From an uncultured Butyricicoccus sp. (lineage in GTDB: Bacteria; Bacillota; Clostridia; Oscillospirales; Butyricicoccaceae): 64,000 bases of DNA. Of the stretch, positions 45,469 through 55,218 are shown in pieces. The notes under the pieces are model-generated. The model made no database searches. It saw nothing but the letters and a program-made list of their open reading frames with translations, and had not been told where the DNA came from. Every line of letters begins with the position of its first letter. Within the stretch, counting starts at the first letter, position 1. The position numbers were made by a program, and so were the translations under genes. Location of the stretch: assembly GCA_944384655.1 (NCBI GenBank), contig CALWUF010000036.1:51723-115722 (forward strand), read 5' to 3'.

Positions 45469-46281
45469 TTACAGCGCTGCAATCTTATCGCATGCAGCAG
45501 ACAGATCGGGCAACTGTGCATCTTCCAGCTTACCCGCATCGCAAGCTGCTGCCAATGCCGGATCGATCGGCAGCTTTGCCAATACATCTAACTGATGCTC
45601 CTGCGCAATTTCTTCTACATGGCTTTCACCGAAGACAGAAATTTTTTTGCCGCAATCCGGACATTGAATATAACTATAGTTTTCAATGATACCGACAATG
45701 GGGATATCCATCATTTCCGCCATCTTGACCGCCTTGGTCACGACCTGTGATACCAGCTCCTGCGGGGAAGTCATAACCACGATGCCATCAACCGGAAGAG
45801 ACTGGAATACCGTCAGCGGGACGTCACCGGTTCCGGGAGGCATATCGACAAACATATAATCGACGTCCTTCCAGATAATATCTGTCCAGAACTGTTGTAC
45901 TGCACCTGCAATAATCGGTCCGCGCCAGATAACCGGATCACTTGCATTTTCCATCAACAGATTGATCGAACAGACGTCAATACCCGTTTTGGTTGCCATT
46001 GGGAACACGCCTTCTTCCGTCGCGCCCAATGTGCCCGTCAATCCAAAGCCCTTGGGGATGGAAGGTCCGGTGATATCGGCATCCAGGATACCGCAATGTG
46101 CACCGCGGCGCTGCATGGCAATCGCCAGCATCGACGTGCACAGGCTCTTTCCTACGCCGCCCTTACCGCTGACGACGCCAATCACCTTGCGAATGCTGGA
46201 CAATGGATGGGGGGCTTTGAGCAGGGACTCCGGCTCACCGCAGTTTCCACCACAGCTCTCGCAGTCGTGATTACAGCCCAT
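45469..46281 (-). CDS. Mrp/NBP35-family ATP-binding protein (Fe-S carrier)
   Basis: 270-residue deviant-Walker P-loop ATPase of the ApbC/Mrp group, which binds and hands on 4Fe-4S clusters. N-terminal Cys cluster CNHDCESCGGNCG (residues 3-15), deviant Walker A VVSGKGGVGKS near 39, switch DADITGPSIPK near 68, DMPPGTGDVPL near 152, and a CxxC pair CPDCGK near 210 typical of the cluster-bridging site. The ATG at 46281 is chosen because GGAG lies 9 bases upstream; a second ATG at 46290 abuts that site. Confidence 0.92.
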   Translation of the reverse strand: MGCNHDCESCGGNCGEPESLLKAPHPLSSIRKVIGVVSGKGGVGKSLCTSMLAIAMQRRGAHCGILDADITGPSIPKGFGLTGTLGATEEGVFPMATKTGIDVCSINLLMENASDPVIWRGPIIAGAVQQFWTDIIWKDVDYMFVDMPPGTGDVPLTVFQSLPVDGIVVMTSPQELVSQVVTKAVKMAEMMDIPIVGIIENYSYIQCPDCGKKISVFGESHVEEIAQEHQLDVLAKLPIDPALAAACDAGKLEDAQLPDLSAACDKIAAL

Positions 46282-46367
46282 AATAGTCATCTCCTTTTCT
46301 CGTACCGCTTTTAAAATAGCGGCTGTGAACTTCCATAATATATTTTGTCCATACTATGTGCCGTAAT

Positions 46368-46395
46368 ATTATACCACATTCGTCTGCATTTGCAA
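46368..46395 (-). promoter_or_regulatory. Sigma-A promoter of the Mrp gene
   Basis: Minus strand TTGCAA (46395-46390), 16-base spacer ending TGTGG, TATAAT (46373-46368). Confidence 0.75.
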
Positions 46396-46663
46396 GACAG
46401 GGGTTGCCGAACAGGGTACACACGATGAGTGAATTTCCAAAGGTGGTATTTATAAAGAATGATACAGTATGTATTCAGATATGCGGTGAACTGCGCAAAA
46501 AAACAGTTTGTTCGTTTTGCTTCATTTCCTGCATGGACTCGAATCGTTCGCATCGTTTTATTCGTTATTTTGTCCAAAAAATCACAAAGAAATTTGTATA
46601 AAACAGCGAATAATTTTGTCTCAAAACCTGTCTAACTTTGCGCTATCCAAATGCATTGCGGTG

Positions 46664-46672
46664 TGTTACAAT
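46664..46672 (+). promoter_or_regulatory. Possible extended -10 promoter of the MATE gene
   Basis: TGTTACAAT (TG, one base, TACAAT) about 56 bases ahead of the start codon; no convincing -35 box. The remainder of 46400-46660 holds no gene that I can support. Confidence 0.35.
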
Positions 46673-46727
46673 CTCTAATACACAAAATCGTATGCGTTTT
46701 TTAATAAATCAAGGGAGTTAGACAATC

Positions 46728-48167
46728 ATGATGACAGACATGACCAAAGGATCGCCGTTGAAAATTTTGATGAAATTTGTTCTGCCCATGCTGCTCAGTA
46801 TGGTTTTCCAGCAGATGTACAATCTGGCGGACAGCGTTGTTGCCGGACGATATCTGGGCGTCGATGCATTGGCGGCAACCGGTGCGGCATATCCGATTAC
46901 CGTATTGTTTCTCGCGGTTGCCACTGGCGCCAGTATCGGATGTTCTGTCGTGATCTCACAACTGTTTGGCGCACATGACCATGTGCGCATGCGTGCAGCC
47001 GTCAATACGGCCGTGATCACGCTCATTGTACTGGCATTGGTATTGACTGTTTTGGGACAGATTGCCTGTCCTGCACTCATGACGCTTATCCATACGCCGG
47101 ATGATATCTTTGACCTGACCATGGTCTATCTGCGCATCTATATCGCAGGTCTGTTGTTTCTGTTCCTGTATAATACTGCGACGGCGATTTTCAATGGTCT
47201 CGGCGACAGCCGCACCCCGCTGTATTTCCTCGCATTTTCTACCACATTCAACGTCATTTTAAATGTCGTATTCGTCACAACATTGGATATGGGTATTGCA
47301 GGTCTCGGCTGGGCAACATTGATTGCACAAGGTTTGTCTTCCGTTCTGGCAATTATCACGTTGGTGCGCCGTTTATCCCATATCAAAACGGGACGCAAAC
47401 CAGCCCGGTTTGACACCCATCTGCTGCGCCGCATGAGTGTCATTGCCATCCCATCCATTTGTCAGCAATCGTTTGTTTCCGTCGGCGTATTTTTTGTACA
47501 AAGTCTGGTCAATGCGCTCGGTCCATTCACCGTTGCAGGTTTTTCCTCGGCGCTCAAGGTCAGTACCTTTGCACTTATGGTGATGAATTCCCTGCCGAAT
47601 GCGCTGTCCAGCTATGCTGCACAGAACATCGGTGCACAGGATATCCCGCGTGTACGCCAGGGCATGCGCGCCTGCCTCCTCATGTCCGAACTCATCATTT
47701 GCAGCATCATTCTCTTGTTCTTCCTCACCGGAGATCAAATCCTCAGCCTGTTTATGGGCAGCGACGCCAATGGTTCGGTGATCAACATCGGCGTGCAGTA
47801 TCTGTTGATCGTTGCACCGTTCTATCCGCTGGTCGGCATAAAAAATTGCTGTGACAGTGTGCTGCGCGGCGGCGGTGCAATGGGATCATTCATGGTCACC
47901 ACCCTGGCTGACCTGGTACTTCGCGTCGTACTCGCCTATGTACTCATGCCAATCTGTGGTTTTGCAGGTATCTGCTATGCCTATCCACTTGGTTGGATGA
48001 TTGGCACTTCCATTTCAATCATCCTGTATATTTCCAACATCTGGATCCCGAAATACATCCGGCAAGCCACACGTCAGGGTTTTGTCATCCGTCCAATCCG
48101 CCGCGCGGAAACGGAAGAGAAAACACATATGCATCATCTGCATCTGCCATTTGCCGTCAAGCATTGA
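46728..48167 (+). CDS. MATE-family multidrug/cation antiporter
   Basis: 479-residue exporter with 12 predicted helices, coupling Na+ or H+ entry to efflux of cationic compounds. N-terminal KGSPLKILMKFVLPMLLSMVFQQMYNLADSVVAG-like text (NorM/DinF fold first helix), the GDSRTPL segment near residue 158 and its second-half counterpart RGGGAMGSFM near 382. Start ATG-ATG after AAGGGAG. The C-terminal His-rich end HMHHLHLP is unusual. Substrate unknown. Confidence 0.92.
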   Translation: MMTDMTKGSPLKILMKFVLPMLLSMVFQQMYNLADSVVAGRYLGVDALAATGAAYPITVLFLAVATGASIGCSVVISQLFGAHDHVRMRAAVNTAVITLIVLALVLTVLGQIACPALMTLIHTPDDIFDLTMVYLRIYIAGLLFLFLYNTATAIFNGLGDSRTPLYFLAFSTTFNVILNVVFVTTLDMGIAGLGWATLIAQGLSSVLAIITLVRRLSHIKTGRKPARFDTHLLRRMSVIAIPSICQQSFVSVGVFFVQSLVNALGPFTVAGFSSALKVSTFALMVMNSLPNALSSYAAQNIGAQDIPRVRQGMRACLLMSELIICSIILLFFLTGDQILSLFMGSDANGSVINIGVQYLLIVAPFYPLVGIKNCCDSVLRGGGAMGSFMVTTLADLVLRVVLAYVLMPICGFAGICYAYPLGWMIGTSISIILYISNIWIPKYIRQATRQGFVIRPIRRAETEEKTHMHHLHLPFAVKH

Positions 48168-48170
48168 TTT

Positions 48171-48207
48171 AAAAAATCCGCAAGCCTTCCCCTGACCTGC
48201 GGATTTT
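48171..48207. terminator. Bidirectional terminator after the MATE gene
   Basis: AAATCCGCA pairs with TGCGGATTT (48198-48206), A-run before and T-run after, between convergent genes. Confidence 0.78.
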
Positions 48208-48209
48208 AA

Positions 48210-49043
48210 TTATTTTTTCCAGTTTTTCTTTTCCAATGCCTCGCGCAGTTCACGAAGTGATTCTGCAAACCGGCGGCTGGTTGCGGACGGATGCGCTTTT
48301 AAGATGGCACGGTTGAAATATCGGTTCTGATGTTCCAATCGGCGCATGAATTCACGGCGCAACAATTCAGCCCGTTCTTCCAGCATCTTCTGTCGGCGCC
48401 GATTGTCTTCACGGAACTCCTCTCCCCATTCTTCGAGCAGGTCACGCGCCTCCGCACGTGCCAGTTCAAGCTGTACACGTGCCGAGTCCAACTGTGTGCG
48501 CACGCGTTCCATTTCCTCAAGCACATGCCGCAGGTTGAACGCTGCACGGAACGAAACAATGACGTCGCTGACAAAGGCGCAACTGATGGCAACCACTGCG
48601 ATGATCACAACCAGATGTGGGATGCGTTCTACCCATCGTCCGATCGGCGGATGGATAACCTGAATGAGCAGCAGGGATAAAACGCCCCATGCAATGGACG
48701 ATTCCAGGCAGATATAGCCGTTGATATTGCCTTTTTTGCCAGTATAATCCCAATACCGCATTTTGAAAAGCAGTTCCATGACATATCCAGTGATATATTC
48801 CAACAATGTGGGGAAAATAATGCCGAGTATAAACACAGCGATCCAATTGTCTTTGACCGGCAGGCAGACGATCAGAATACAAAGCGCACCGGAACCATAA
48901 ATTGGCAGCATCGGCGCCCGCAAAAAACCACGGTTCACCCAATGCTTTTGCAGGATAGAAACATAGATCGATTCAAAGCACCAGCCAAAAAAAGAATATA
49001 TATAAAACAGCAGCATCCACTGCTCCAATGAATAGATATTCAT
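48210..49043 (-). CDS. CmpB-type putative ABC-transporter membrane protein with charged C-terminal coil
   Basis: 277 residues. The first 170 residues hold about five helices with FFGWCFESIYVS and NRGFLRAPMLPIYGSGAL near 20-50, the signature of the family annotated as putative ABC transporter permease (type IV, CmpB). The last 105 residues are a highly charged, Arg/Glu-rich coiled coil (RTQLDSARVQLELARAEA onward). No ATPase is adjacent, so transporter status is doubtful. Confidence 0.82.
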   Translation of the reverse strand: MNIYSLEQWMLLFYIYSFFGWCFESIYVSILQKHWVNRGFLRAPMLPIYGSGALCILIVCLPVKDNWIAVFILGIIFPTLLEYITGYVMELLFKMRYWDYTGKKGNINGYICLESSIAWGVLSLLLIQVIHPPIGRWVERIPHLVVIIAVVAISCAFVSDVIVSFRAAFNLRHVLEEMERVRTQLDSARVQLELARAEARDLLEEWGEEFREDNRRRQKMLEERAELLRREFMRRLEHQNRYFNRAILKAHPSATSRRFAESLRELREALEKKNWKK

Positions 49044-49151
49044 ATCAAACCTCCTCTATATTGTCACAGTATAGCGGATTTTGCCGAAATGTGCAATGGA
49101 TGTTCAAAAATATACTATGCGATACTGACACGGATTAGGAGGAATATTGCA

Positions 49152-49907
49152 ATGAAAACCGCACTCATCACCGGTGCATCATCCGGTATCGGACGTGAAA
49201 TTGCGCGGGAACTGAGCCGCCGGGGCTGGCGGCTGCTGTTGGCTGCACGCCGCCGCGACCGTCTGGAAGAACTGGCCAAACAACTGGGCACGCCCTGCCG
49301 CCTGTATGTGTGCGACGTGTCCATCGAGCAAAACTGTTATTGGCTGTATGAACGTGCAAAAGAACAGGACGTCACGCTGCTGGTCAACGGCGCCGGTTTC
49401 GGTCTGTATGGCAAATTTGCAGAAACCGATCTGAACCGGGAATTGGAAATGATCGATGTAAATATCAAAGCAGTCCATATTCTGACCAAACTGTTCCTGC
49501 ACGATTTTATGCAAAAAAACGAAGGCCGCATCCTGAATATCGCCTCCTCCGCCGGTTTTTTGCCCGGTCCGCTGTTGTCCACCTATTATGCGACAAAAAA
49601 TTATGTCGTGCGTCTGAGTGAAGCGATCTATGAAGAACTGCGCGAAGCCGACAGCCCGGTCACCATCAGTTGCCTGTGTCCGGGTCCTGTAGAGACCGAA
49701 TTCAACCAGGTTGCAGGTGCAAATCGCGCCGCAAAAGGCATTCCCTGTGAACAAGTGGCAAAACAGGCGGTTGAACAGACGCTTTCTGGACAGTTATTGA
49801 TTTTCCCTGGAAAGCTGGTGCGGCTGGGTGCGGCTGCCTCCCGTTTCGTACCGGACAAGTCTCTTCTGCGCATTGTCCGCAGATTTCAGGAACGCAAGGG
49901 AGACTGA
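49152..49907 (+). CDS. Short-chain dehydrogenase/reductase
   Basis: 251 residues, classical SDR with Rossmann fold. GASSGIG near residue 9 binds NAD(P); an Arg pair follows (AARRRDRLEEL), suggesting NADPH. Catalytic Ser in NIASSAGF near 137 and YxxxK in YYATK near 152. The C-terminal part FPGKLVRLGAAASRFVPDK resembles the DltE/YqjQ-type membrane-associated SDRs. Start ATG after TAGGAGG. Substrate unknown. Confidence 0.9.
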   Translation: MKTALITGASSGIGREIARELSRRGWRLLLAARRRDRLEELAKQLGTPCRLYVCDVSIEQNCYWLYERAKEQDVTLLVNGAGFGLYGKFAETDLNRELEMIDVNIKAVHILTKLFLHDFMQKNEGRILNIASSAGFLPGPLLSTYYATKNYVVRLSEAIYEELREADSPVTISCLCPGPVETEFNQVAGANRAAKGIPCEQVAKQAVEQTLSGQLLIFPGKLVRLGAAASRFVPDKSLLRIVRRFQERKGD

Positions 49908-49950
49908 CGTTTTATAACGCCAATGCCCATCCCGTTACCATACGCAAGGG

Positions 49951-49980
49951 GCTGTCGCACGAAAATTTTCGTGCGACAGC
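49951..49980. terminator. Perfect 30-base palindrome between convergent genes
   Basis: GCTGTCGCACGAAAA pairs with its exact complement; a strong stem-loop but without a good T-run on either side. It shares GGCTGTCGCAC with the Mrp terminator at 45408. Confidence 0.6.
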
Positions 49981-50029
49981 TGCTTGCCGCTCTTTTACAA
50001 GCGCTCGAAATGCGTCCGGATTTCTCTGT

Positions 50030-50458
50030 CTATTCGGTTTTGCGGAACACAAAAAAACGCTGCCCGATGTAGTTGAGTGCGACGAAAAAACACATCCCCG
50101 CCAGCATGGCGATATTTTCCTGTACCACCTGCGACGCGCCGGAAAGCACGAACCGAATCAACGGTTTGGCAACGCCATATGCGCACAGATAACACACCGT
50201 GATATTTGCCGTGAACCGTATCATTTCTCCGGGATGGCTGCCCCGGCTTCGGAACGTAAATGTCCGATTGAGAAAATAGCTCAAAATGCTGCCAAAAAAA
50301 TAGTTCGATGCCGAAGAGATCCAATAACTCAGGTGGAATACATTGTAAAAAACAAACATAATGGTCGTACCAAACAAGGTATTGACAATGCCCACCAAAA
50401 TGAATTTCCAAAATATTTTATCAAAGAATTTTTGAAGCATGATGGTCTCCTGTTTCAT
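50030..50458 (-). CDS. GtrA-family membrane protein
   Basis: 142 residues, four helices. GIVNTLFGTTIMFVFYN near residue 23 and FFGSILSYFLNRTFTFRS near 55 are GtrA signatures; the C-terminus ALNYIGQRFFVFRK repeats the motif. GtrA proteins help flip polyprenyl-phosphate-linked sugars. Its start overlaps the stop of the upstream glycosyltransferase by ATGA, so the two act as a pair. Confidence 0.92.
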   Translation of the reverse strand: MKQETIMLQKFFDKIFWKFILVGIVNTLFGTTIMFVFYNVFHLSYWISSASNYFFGSILSYFLNRTFTFRSRGSHPGEMIRFTANITVCYLCAYGVAKPLIRFVLSGASQVVQENIAMLAGMCFFVALNYIGQRFFVFRKTE

Positions 50459-51390
50459 GATTCGTCATCGTATCCACAGGTATCCGCCACGATATAACGC
50501 GGTCTGCCCTTGATCTCATCATAAATGCGGGCGATATAATATCCAATGATACCCAGGCTGATCATAATAATACTGCTGGAAAACAGTTGGATCAGGATGA
50601 CAGTGGTAAACCCTTCCAATGCCTGTCCCATAAATTTCTGTGCCAACGCAATTCCGCCGAGCACGATGGAAAGGATCAACATCAAAATACCCAAGCCGGT
50701 AATCAGTTGCATGGGTGCAGTGGAAAACGAAGCAATGTTGTTCACTGCATATCTGAACAACGCTTTGGTTGACCATTTGGATTGCCCGGCCTCGCGTTCC
50801 TGCACATCGAAGGAAATACTGATGGTTTGAAAGCCGATCCATGACGACAATGCGCGAAAAAATGCATTGCGTTCCTGCATATTGATGAGCACATCAACCG
50901 CTTTGCGATCAAGCAGCTTGAAATCCGATGCACTCGACATATCAAACCCCGTCGCCCGGCTGATGAGTGCATAGAACCATTTCGCCGCCCATGCATGCGC
51001 CATGCTTTCTGCACCCCGGCTGCTTTTCTGTCCTTCGACAACTTCATATCCCTGTTGCCACAGCGCATACATTTCGGGAATTTTTTCCGGCGGATGCTGC
51101 AAATCACAGTCAATGACCACGCAACAGTCGCCACGCGCCTGTGCCAATCCCGCCATAATCGCCGCTTCCTTGCCGAAATTGCGCGAAAAGTGTATGCCGT
51201 GCACATGGCTGTCACGGCGCGCCGCATCAGACAGCCTGCGCCATGTCGTATCTGATGAGCCATCGTCTACAAAAATCAGTTCATGCGGAATTTCCGCCCC
51301 CTGCAAAACAGATCCGATCACAGATATCGCTTTTTCTATCATCTGCTCTTCGTTGTACGCAGGGATGACGACAGACAACAATCCTTGCAC
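50455..51390 (-). CDS. GT2-family polyprenyl-phosphate glycosyltransferase
   Basis: 311 residues: cytoplasmic GT-A domain followed by two C-terminal helices (about 232-255, 265-290), as in GtrB/CsbB. VVIPAYNEE near residue 8, FVDDGSSD near 42 and IDCDLQHPPE near 93 (DxD-type metal site) are visible. It is likely to load a sugar on undecaprenyl phosphate, which the GtrA-like partner flips for cell-wall or polymer decoration. The GTG at 51390 is chosen because GAGGAGG lies 8 bases upstream; a GTG 21 bases earlier lies before that site. Confidence 0.9.
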   Translation of the reverse strand: MQGLLSVVIPAYNEEQMIEKAISVIGSVLQGAEIPHELIFVDDGSSDTTWRRLSDAARRDSHVHGIHFSRNFGKEAAIMAGLAQARGDCCVVIDCDLQHPPEKIPEMYALWQQGYEVVEGQKSSRGAESMAHAWAAKWFYALISRATGFDMSSASDFKLLDRKAVDVLINMQERNAFFRALSSWIGFQTISISFDVQEREAGQSKWSTKALFRYAVNNIASFSTAPMQLITGLGILMLILSIVLGGIALAQKFMGQALEGFTTVILIQLFSSSIIMISLGIIGYYIARIYDEIKGRPRYIVADTCGYDDES

Positions 51391-51505
51391 CGTTTCAACC
51401 TCCTCATCCACAGCCCTGCGGCGTCACAGGGTGGGCGAATCTTTGCCTCGTATTACAGTACCACAAATCTTTGACTTTTTCTACATCTTATCATCGAAAT
51501 TTCCG

Positions 51506-51539
51506 TAAAAAAGGCATGACCGGAAACCGGTCATGCCTT
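51506..51539 (-). terminator. Terminator of the pantothenate operon
   Basis: AAGGCATGACCGG (51511-51523) pairs perfectly with CCGGTCATGCCTT; on the minus strand it is followed by TTTTTTA. Confidence 0.87.
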
Positions 51540-51556
51540 ATGTACGATATCAAACC

Positions 51557-51955
51557 TTACAGCCGTTCGTCGTCATACAGCGCGCCGGCTTTTTCATAAT
51601 GCGTAATGCGGGAAATCGCATTGTCGTCATCAACAAAGACAACTTTTGGCTTATGTGTTTTGGCTTCTTCGGGCGTCACATCTGCATAGCACATGAGAAT
51701 AATGCGGTCCCCCTCCGAGACACAGCGCGCTGCCGCGCCATTCAAACAGATCATACCACTGCCCGGTTCGCCTGCGATGGTATAGGTTTCAAAGCGGCTG
51801 CCGTTGTTCACATCTACAATCTGTACCTTTTCGTACTCATAAATGCCAGCTGCATCGAGCAGCTCGCTGTCAACTGTGATCGAACCGACATAGTTCAACT
51901 CCGCCTGCTTGACAACTGCCCGGTGGATTTTGCTTTTTAGCATCTGGATAGTCAT
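51557..51955 (-). CDS. panD: Aspartate 1-decarboxylase
   Basis: Makes beta-alanine from aspartate. 132 residues, synthesised as a proenzyme that self-cleaves between Gly24 and Ser25 equivalents, visible in YVGSITVD, to form the pyruvoyl cofactor. Other marks: [11 protein letters not shown] at the N-terminus, NNGSRFETY near 50, [19 protein letters not shown] near 74. Last gene of the operon; a second ATG at the fifth codon (MLKSK) is a possible start. Confidence 0.95.
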   Translation of the reverse strand: MTIQMLKSKIHRAVVKQAELNYVGSITVDSELLDAAGIYEYEKVQIVDVNNGSRFETYTIAGEPGSGMICLNGAAARCVSEGDRIILMCYADVTPEEAKTHKPKVVFVDDDNAISRITHYEKAGALYDDERL

Positions 51956-51972
51956 GTACGTCCTCCATAAAA

Positions 51973-52818
51973 TCAGCGTTCAATGATAAAATTATCAATC
52001 AGGCGGGTTTTCCCGATGTATACCGCAACCGCAACAAGAATCGAACCTTCGGTACTGTTTACCGGCTCAAGGTTATTCCAATCGACGATTTCAACATAAT
52101 CAATGCGGCTCATCGGTTCCGCTTCAATTTCTTCGGTAATGATTGCACGAACTTTGGCGGCATCCGTCTCGCCCGCTTCGATAGCGGCCTTGCCCTTGCT
52201 CAAGCCCCGGGACAAACACAAAGCCACCTTTCGTTCCTCTGCATTCAGGTACGTATTGCGGGAGCTTTTCGCCAGACCGTCCGGCTCACGGATGATCGGG
52301 CATCCAACGATATCGAGCGGCATATTCAGGTCACGCACCATACGGCGAATGACTGCCAATTGCTGTGCATCCTTCTGTCCAAAATAAGCGCGATCCGGCT
52401 GGACAATATGAAACAGCTTGCTGACAACCGTGCATACGCCGCGGAAATGAATGGGACGGGATTTGCCGCACAATCCCTTGGTCAGATGATCCATATCGAC
52501 ATAGGTGCAAAAATCCGGTGCATACATCTCCTCTGCTTCCGGATGGAAGATCAAATCCGCGCCCGTAGATTCACACAATGCCGCATCGTGGTCAATATCG
52601 CGCGGATAGGTTGCCAGATCTTCTGTCGGACCAAATTGAAGCGGATTGACGAAATCCGACACAACCGTGCGGTCATTCTCTGCAACAGAGCGCGCAATCA
52701 GGCTTTGATGACCTTCATGCAAATACCCCATCGTGGGCACCAGACCGACGGTCAACCCCTGGGCACGCCATGCCTTGACCTGTGCGCGTACATCCTCTAT
52801 GGTTTTTACGATAGTCAT
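51973..52818 (-). CDS. panC: Pantothenate synthetase
   Basis: ATP-dependent ligation of pantoate with beta-alanine. 281 residues, normal length. [15 protein letters not shown] near residue 27 (HIGH-type motif as HEGH), [18 protein letters not shown] near 57, [15 protein letters not shown] near 147, and KSSRNTYLN near 185 (KMSKS-like). Lies between panB and panD. Confidence 0.95.
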   Translation of the reverse strand: MTIVKTIEDVRAQVKAWRAQGLTVGLVPTMGYLHEGHQSLIARSVAENDRTVVSDFVNPLQFGPTEDLATYPRDIDHDAALCESTGADLIFHPEAEEMYAPDFCTYVDMDHLTKGLCGKSRPIHFRGVCTVVSKLFHIVQPDRAYFGQKDAQQLAVIRRMVRDLNMPLDIVGCPIIREPDGLAKSSRNTYLNAEERKVALCLSRGLSKGKAAIEAGETDAAKVRAIITEEIEAEPMSRIDYVEIVDWNNLEPVNSTEGSILVAVAVYIGKTRLIDNFIIER

Positions 52819-52838
52819 GATTGTTCCCCTTTTTGATT

Positions 52839-53666
52839 TTAATACAACTTGTCAATGACGGTTTCATCCATCTTAAACGTATGTTCTACTGCCGGGAAAG
52901 TACCTTCCTCGACTTCCCTGATATATGCTTTGAAGCCCTCCATCATCACAGCGCCTGCATTGGCAAATGTCTTTGCAAATTTCGGTGTAAAGTCAGAGAA
53001 CATGGCAATCATATCCTGATAGACCAATACCTGTGCATCACAATCCGGACCTGCACCGATGCCGATGGTGGGGATATCCAACGTTTCCGTAATTTTTTTT
53101 GCCAGCGGGGCAGGGACGCATTCCAAAACGACGGCATAGGCGCCTGCTTCCTGTACGCGGCGTGCATCATCTAAAATTTTCTGTGCCGCCTGTTCACCCT
53201 TGCCCTGTACTTTAAAGCCGCCAAAGGCATTGACCGATTGTGGGGTCATGCCGATGTGTGCACATACCGGGATCGATGCGTCAACAATTGCACGGATCTG
53301 TTCACAGACAGCCGCACCGCCTTCGAGCTTAACCGCCTGTGCATGACCTTCCTTAATCAACCGACCGGCATTGACCACTGCATCATAAACCGACGTCTGA
53401 TAGGACATAAACGGCATATCTGCAACGACCAATGCATTTTTTGCGCCGCGGGTAACCGCTTTGGTGTGATGGATCATATCTTCCATCGTGACAGAGAGTG
53501 TGTCCTCATAGCCCAAACAGACCATACCCAGGGAATCGCCGACTAAGATCGAATTGACGCCTGCCTGATCAATCAGCTTGGCGGTCGAATAGTCGTAGGC
53601 CGTGAGCATGGTCTGTCTCTTATGTTCTTTTTTTGCCTGCCCAAACGTAAGTACTGTGTTTTTCAT
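52839..53666 (-). CDS. panB: 3-methyl-2-oxobutanoate hydroxymethyltransferase
   Basis: Adds a hydroxymethyl group from methylene-tetrahydrofolate to ketoisovalerate, giving ketopantoate. 275 residues as a TIM barrel: [12 protein letters not shown] near 20, [19 protein letters not shown] near 42 (Mg-binding Asp), VADMPFMSY near 82, VKLEGG near 112 and [19 protein letters not shown] near 137. Its ATG overlaps the stop of the upstream panG-like gene (ATGA). Confidence 0.95.
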   Translation of the reverse strand: MKNTVLTFGQAKKEHKRQTMLTAYDYSTAKLIDQAGVNSILVGDSLGMVCLGYEDTLSVTMEDMIHHTKAVTRGAKNALVVADMPFMSYQTSVYDAVVNAGRLIKEGHAQAVKLEGGAAVCEQIRAIVDASIPVCAHIGMTPQSVNAFGGFKVQGKGEQAAQKILDDARRVQEAGAYAVVLECVPAPLAKKITETLDIPTIGIGAGPDCDAQVLVYQDMIAMFSDFTPKFAKTFANAGAVMMEGFKAYIREVEEGTFPAVEHTFKMDETVIDKLY

Positions 53667-54505
53667 GACAATCCCTCCAAATATGTTCTGAGGGCAGTAT
53701 CATCTCTGTCAGGATGCTTTTCCTGTGCCAGATCGCACAGCTTGCGTGTCAGCAGAGCATACAGCACCTGATCCTCGTGATCCAGGCACGCCATATGCGA
53801 TTGGATGGTCCCCAAATCGCCGCGTTCGGCAGGTCCGGTGAGCGCATCCCGCGGTCCTTTTGCACAGACAGCCTGTGCATTGCCCAGGATAAGCGGTGTG
53901 AGTGCCTGTTGTGCCTGCTTTTCTGTAAAACCGCACTGTTCCAGCAATTGCATGCCCCAATGGGACAATCCCACTGCCAGATTGCTCACGACACATGCAG
54001 CCAGATGGTAACGCGCCTTGTCTGCCGCACCAATGGTCGCCGTCTGTGCGCCGCAAGCGTGCAAAAGCGCCTCCATCTCCGCAGAGCCGCTGCCTTCCAG
54101 CGTAAAAAATGCGCTTTCCAGATGCTCCCAGGACGAGAACCTGTCGCTGACTGCCAGCAGCGGATGCACCGAGCATACCCGTGCGCCATATCGTTCCGCA
54201 GAAGTAAAAACAGAACTGGGCAACGCGCCGCTGCAATGGCAAATGCATTTACTTTTGATCGGCAACGCCGTCATGTCATGCCACATGCGTTCGATCACGC
54301 CATCCGGCGTGGTCACAAACAGGGTATCGCTCGCGTCCATTACATCTGCCAATGAAGAAAACCACTGGGATTGTGTGAATGCTGCTGCCTGTTCGGCGTG
54401 CTGCGGGGTTTTGCTAAAATAACCGGTTACGGTCACGCCATGCTGTACAAACAGCTTTCCGAGCGATGTACCGACCTTTCCCGCGCCGATAAATCCAATT
54501 TTCAT
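53663..54505 (-). CDS. panG: Rossmann/DUF2520 protein, probable PanG-type ketopantoate reductase
   Basis: 280 residues. N-terminal Rossmann domain [15 protein letters not shown] (NADPH-type fingerprint), then [11 protein letters not shown] near 113 and [10 protein letters not shown] near 138; the C-terminal helical DUF2520 domain has [15 protein letters not shown] near 187. Proteins of this type (PanG) were shown to reduce ketopantoate to pantoate in bacteria lacking PanE. Its place as first gene with panB, panC and panD, and the absence of panE here, support that role. The ATG at 54505 follows GGAGGTGG; the longer frame has no site. Confidence 0.82.
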   Translation of the reverse strand: MKIGFIGAGKVGTSLGKLFVQHGVTVTGYFSKTPQHAEQAAAFTQSQWFSSLADVMDASDTLFVTTPDGVIERMWHDMTALPIKSKCICHCSGALPSSVFTSAERYGARVCSVHPLLAVSDRFSSWEHLESAFFTLEGSGSAEMEALLHACGAQTATIGAADKARYHLAACVVSNLAVGLSHWGMQLLEQCGFTEKQAQQALTPLILGNAQAVCAKGPRDALTGPAERGDLGTIQSHMACLDHEDQVLYALLTRKLCDLAQEKHPDRDDTALRTYLEGLS

Positions 54506-55100
54506 GTGAACCACCTCCGTGAACGATGCGGCGGCGATTCCCTGTGCACCGGTTTCACTCGCCTGCCTGCGATATGAACCGTGCCGAAAAAGTAAAAAGA
54601 AAAAACATCCGGTGCAGTTTGCGTGAACCACAAAAATCAATTGCGTTCCATATCAATACCACCCGTCCCGTTTACTTTATCACAACCATCGCCGTCAGAC
54701 AACCCTTTCCGCGCAAAAGTTCCACATTTTTTCACTGTTTTTTTAACAAAAATTTCGACTGTTTTATCAGGTTTTTCGTCAAAATATATCCCTTTGTCTT
54801 TCAGGCATACATTGCGTGCACGTGCTGACTCAATCAACCGGCCAAAGAAATTGTTGCCGTTTGTTTTCCTTCTTTCTGTTTCTTTTTGTCTCACACCTCC
54901 ATTGTTTTTAATGCTTTTGCAACAAACAGACACATTCTTTCACATTTATTCAATTTTTTCATTTTCTGTCCTCATTGATTTTTTCGATTCGGGTGAACAG
55001 TTTTTTCAATTTCCCTGATCTCGCATTCATCCTGATGTATCGCAAATTTTATTCCTTTATGTAAAACAGGTCCGGTCAAAATAATTTTACATGATTCCTC
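54506..55100. other. Gene-free stretch between the pantothenate operon and araC-type gene
   Basis: About 600 bases without a supportable gene. The part nearest panG should hold the operon promoter; a candidate on the minus strand is TTGTCT, 17 bases, TAAAGT at about 54701-54673. The middle (about 54720-55020) is T-rich on the plus strand with no clear inverted repeat. Confidence 0.5.
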
Positions 55101-55129
55101 TTGAAATATACATCATTTTTCCGTATAAT
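55101..55129 (+). promoter_or_regulatory. Sigma-A promoter of the AraC-family gene
   Basis: TTGAAA (55101-55106), 17-base spacer, TATAAT (55124-55129). Leader of about 80 bases. Confidence 0.85.
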
Positions 55130-55218
55130 GAATTCAATTGAGAGAATTATGATCGAATAACTGCATATATCGGCGCATCCCCCTCGCTGCCGGTACGCGA
55201 AAACAAGGAGAATTTGTT

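Noticed and set aside
46356..46601. 81-codon plus-strand frame between the Mrp and MATE genes
   Set aside because: It overlaps the mrp promoter, lacks a ribosome site and has Cys/Phe-rich random-looking text.
54637..54933. 98-codon minus-strand frame in the gap before the AraC-family gene
   Set aside because: No ribosome site before its ATG, unusual composition, and no family resemblance.
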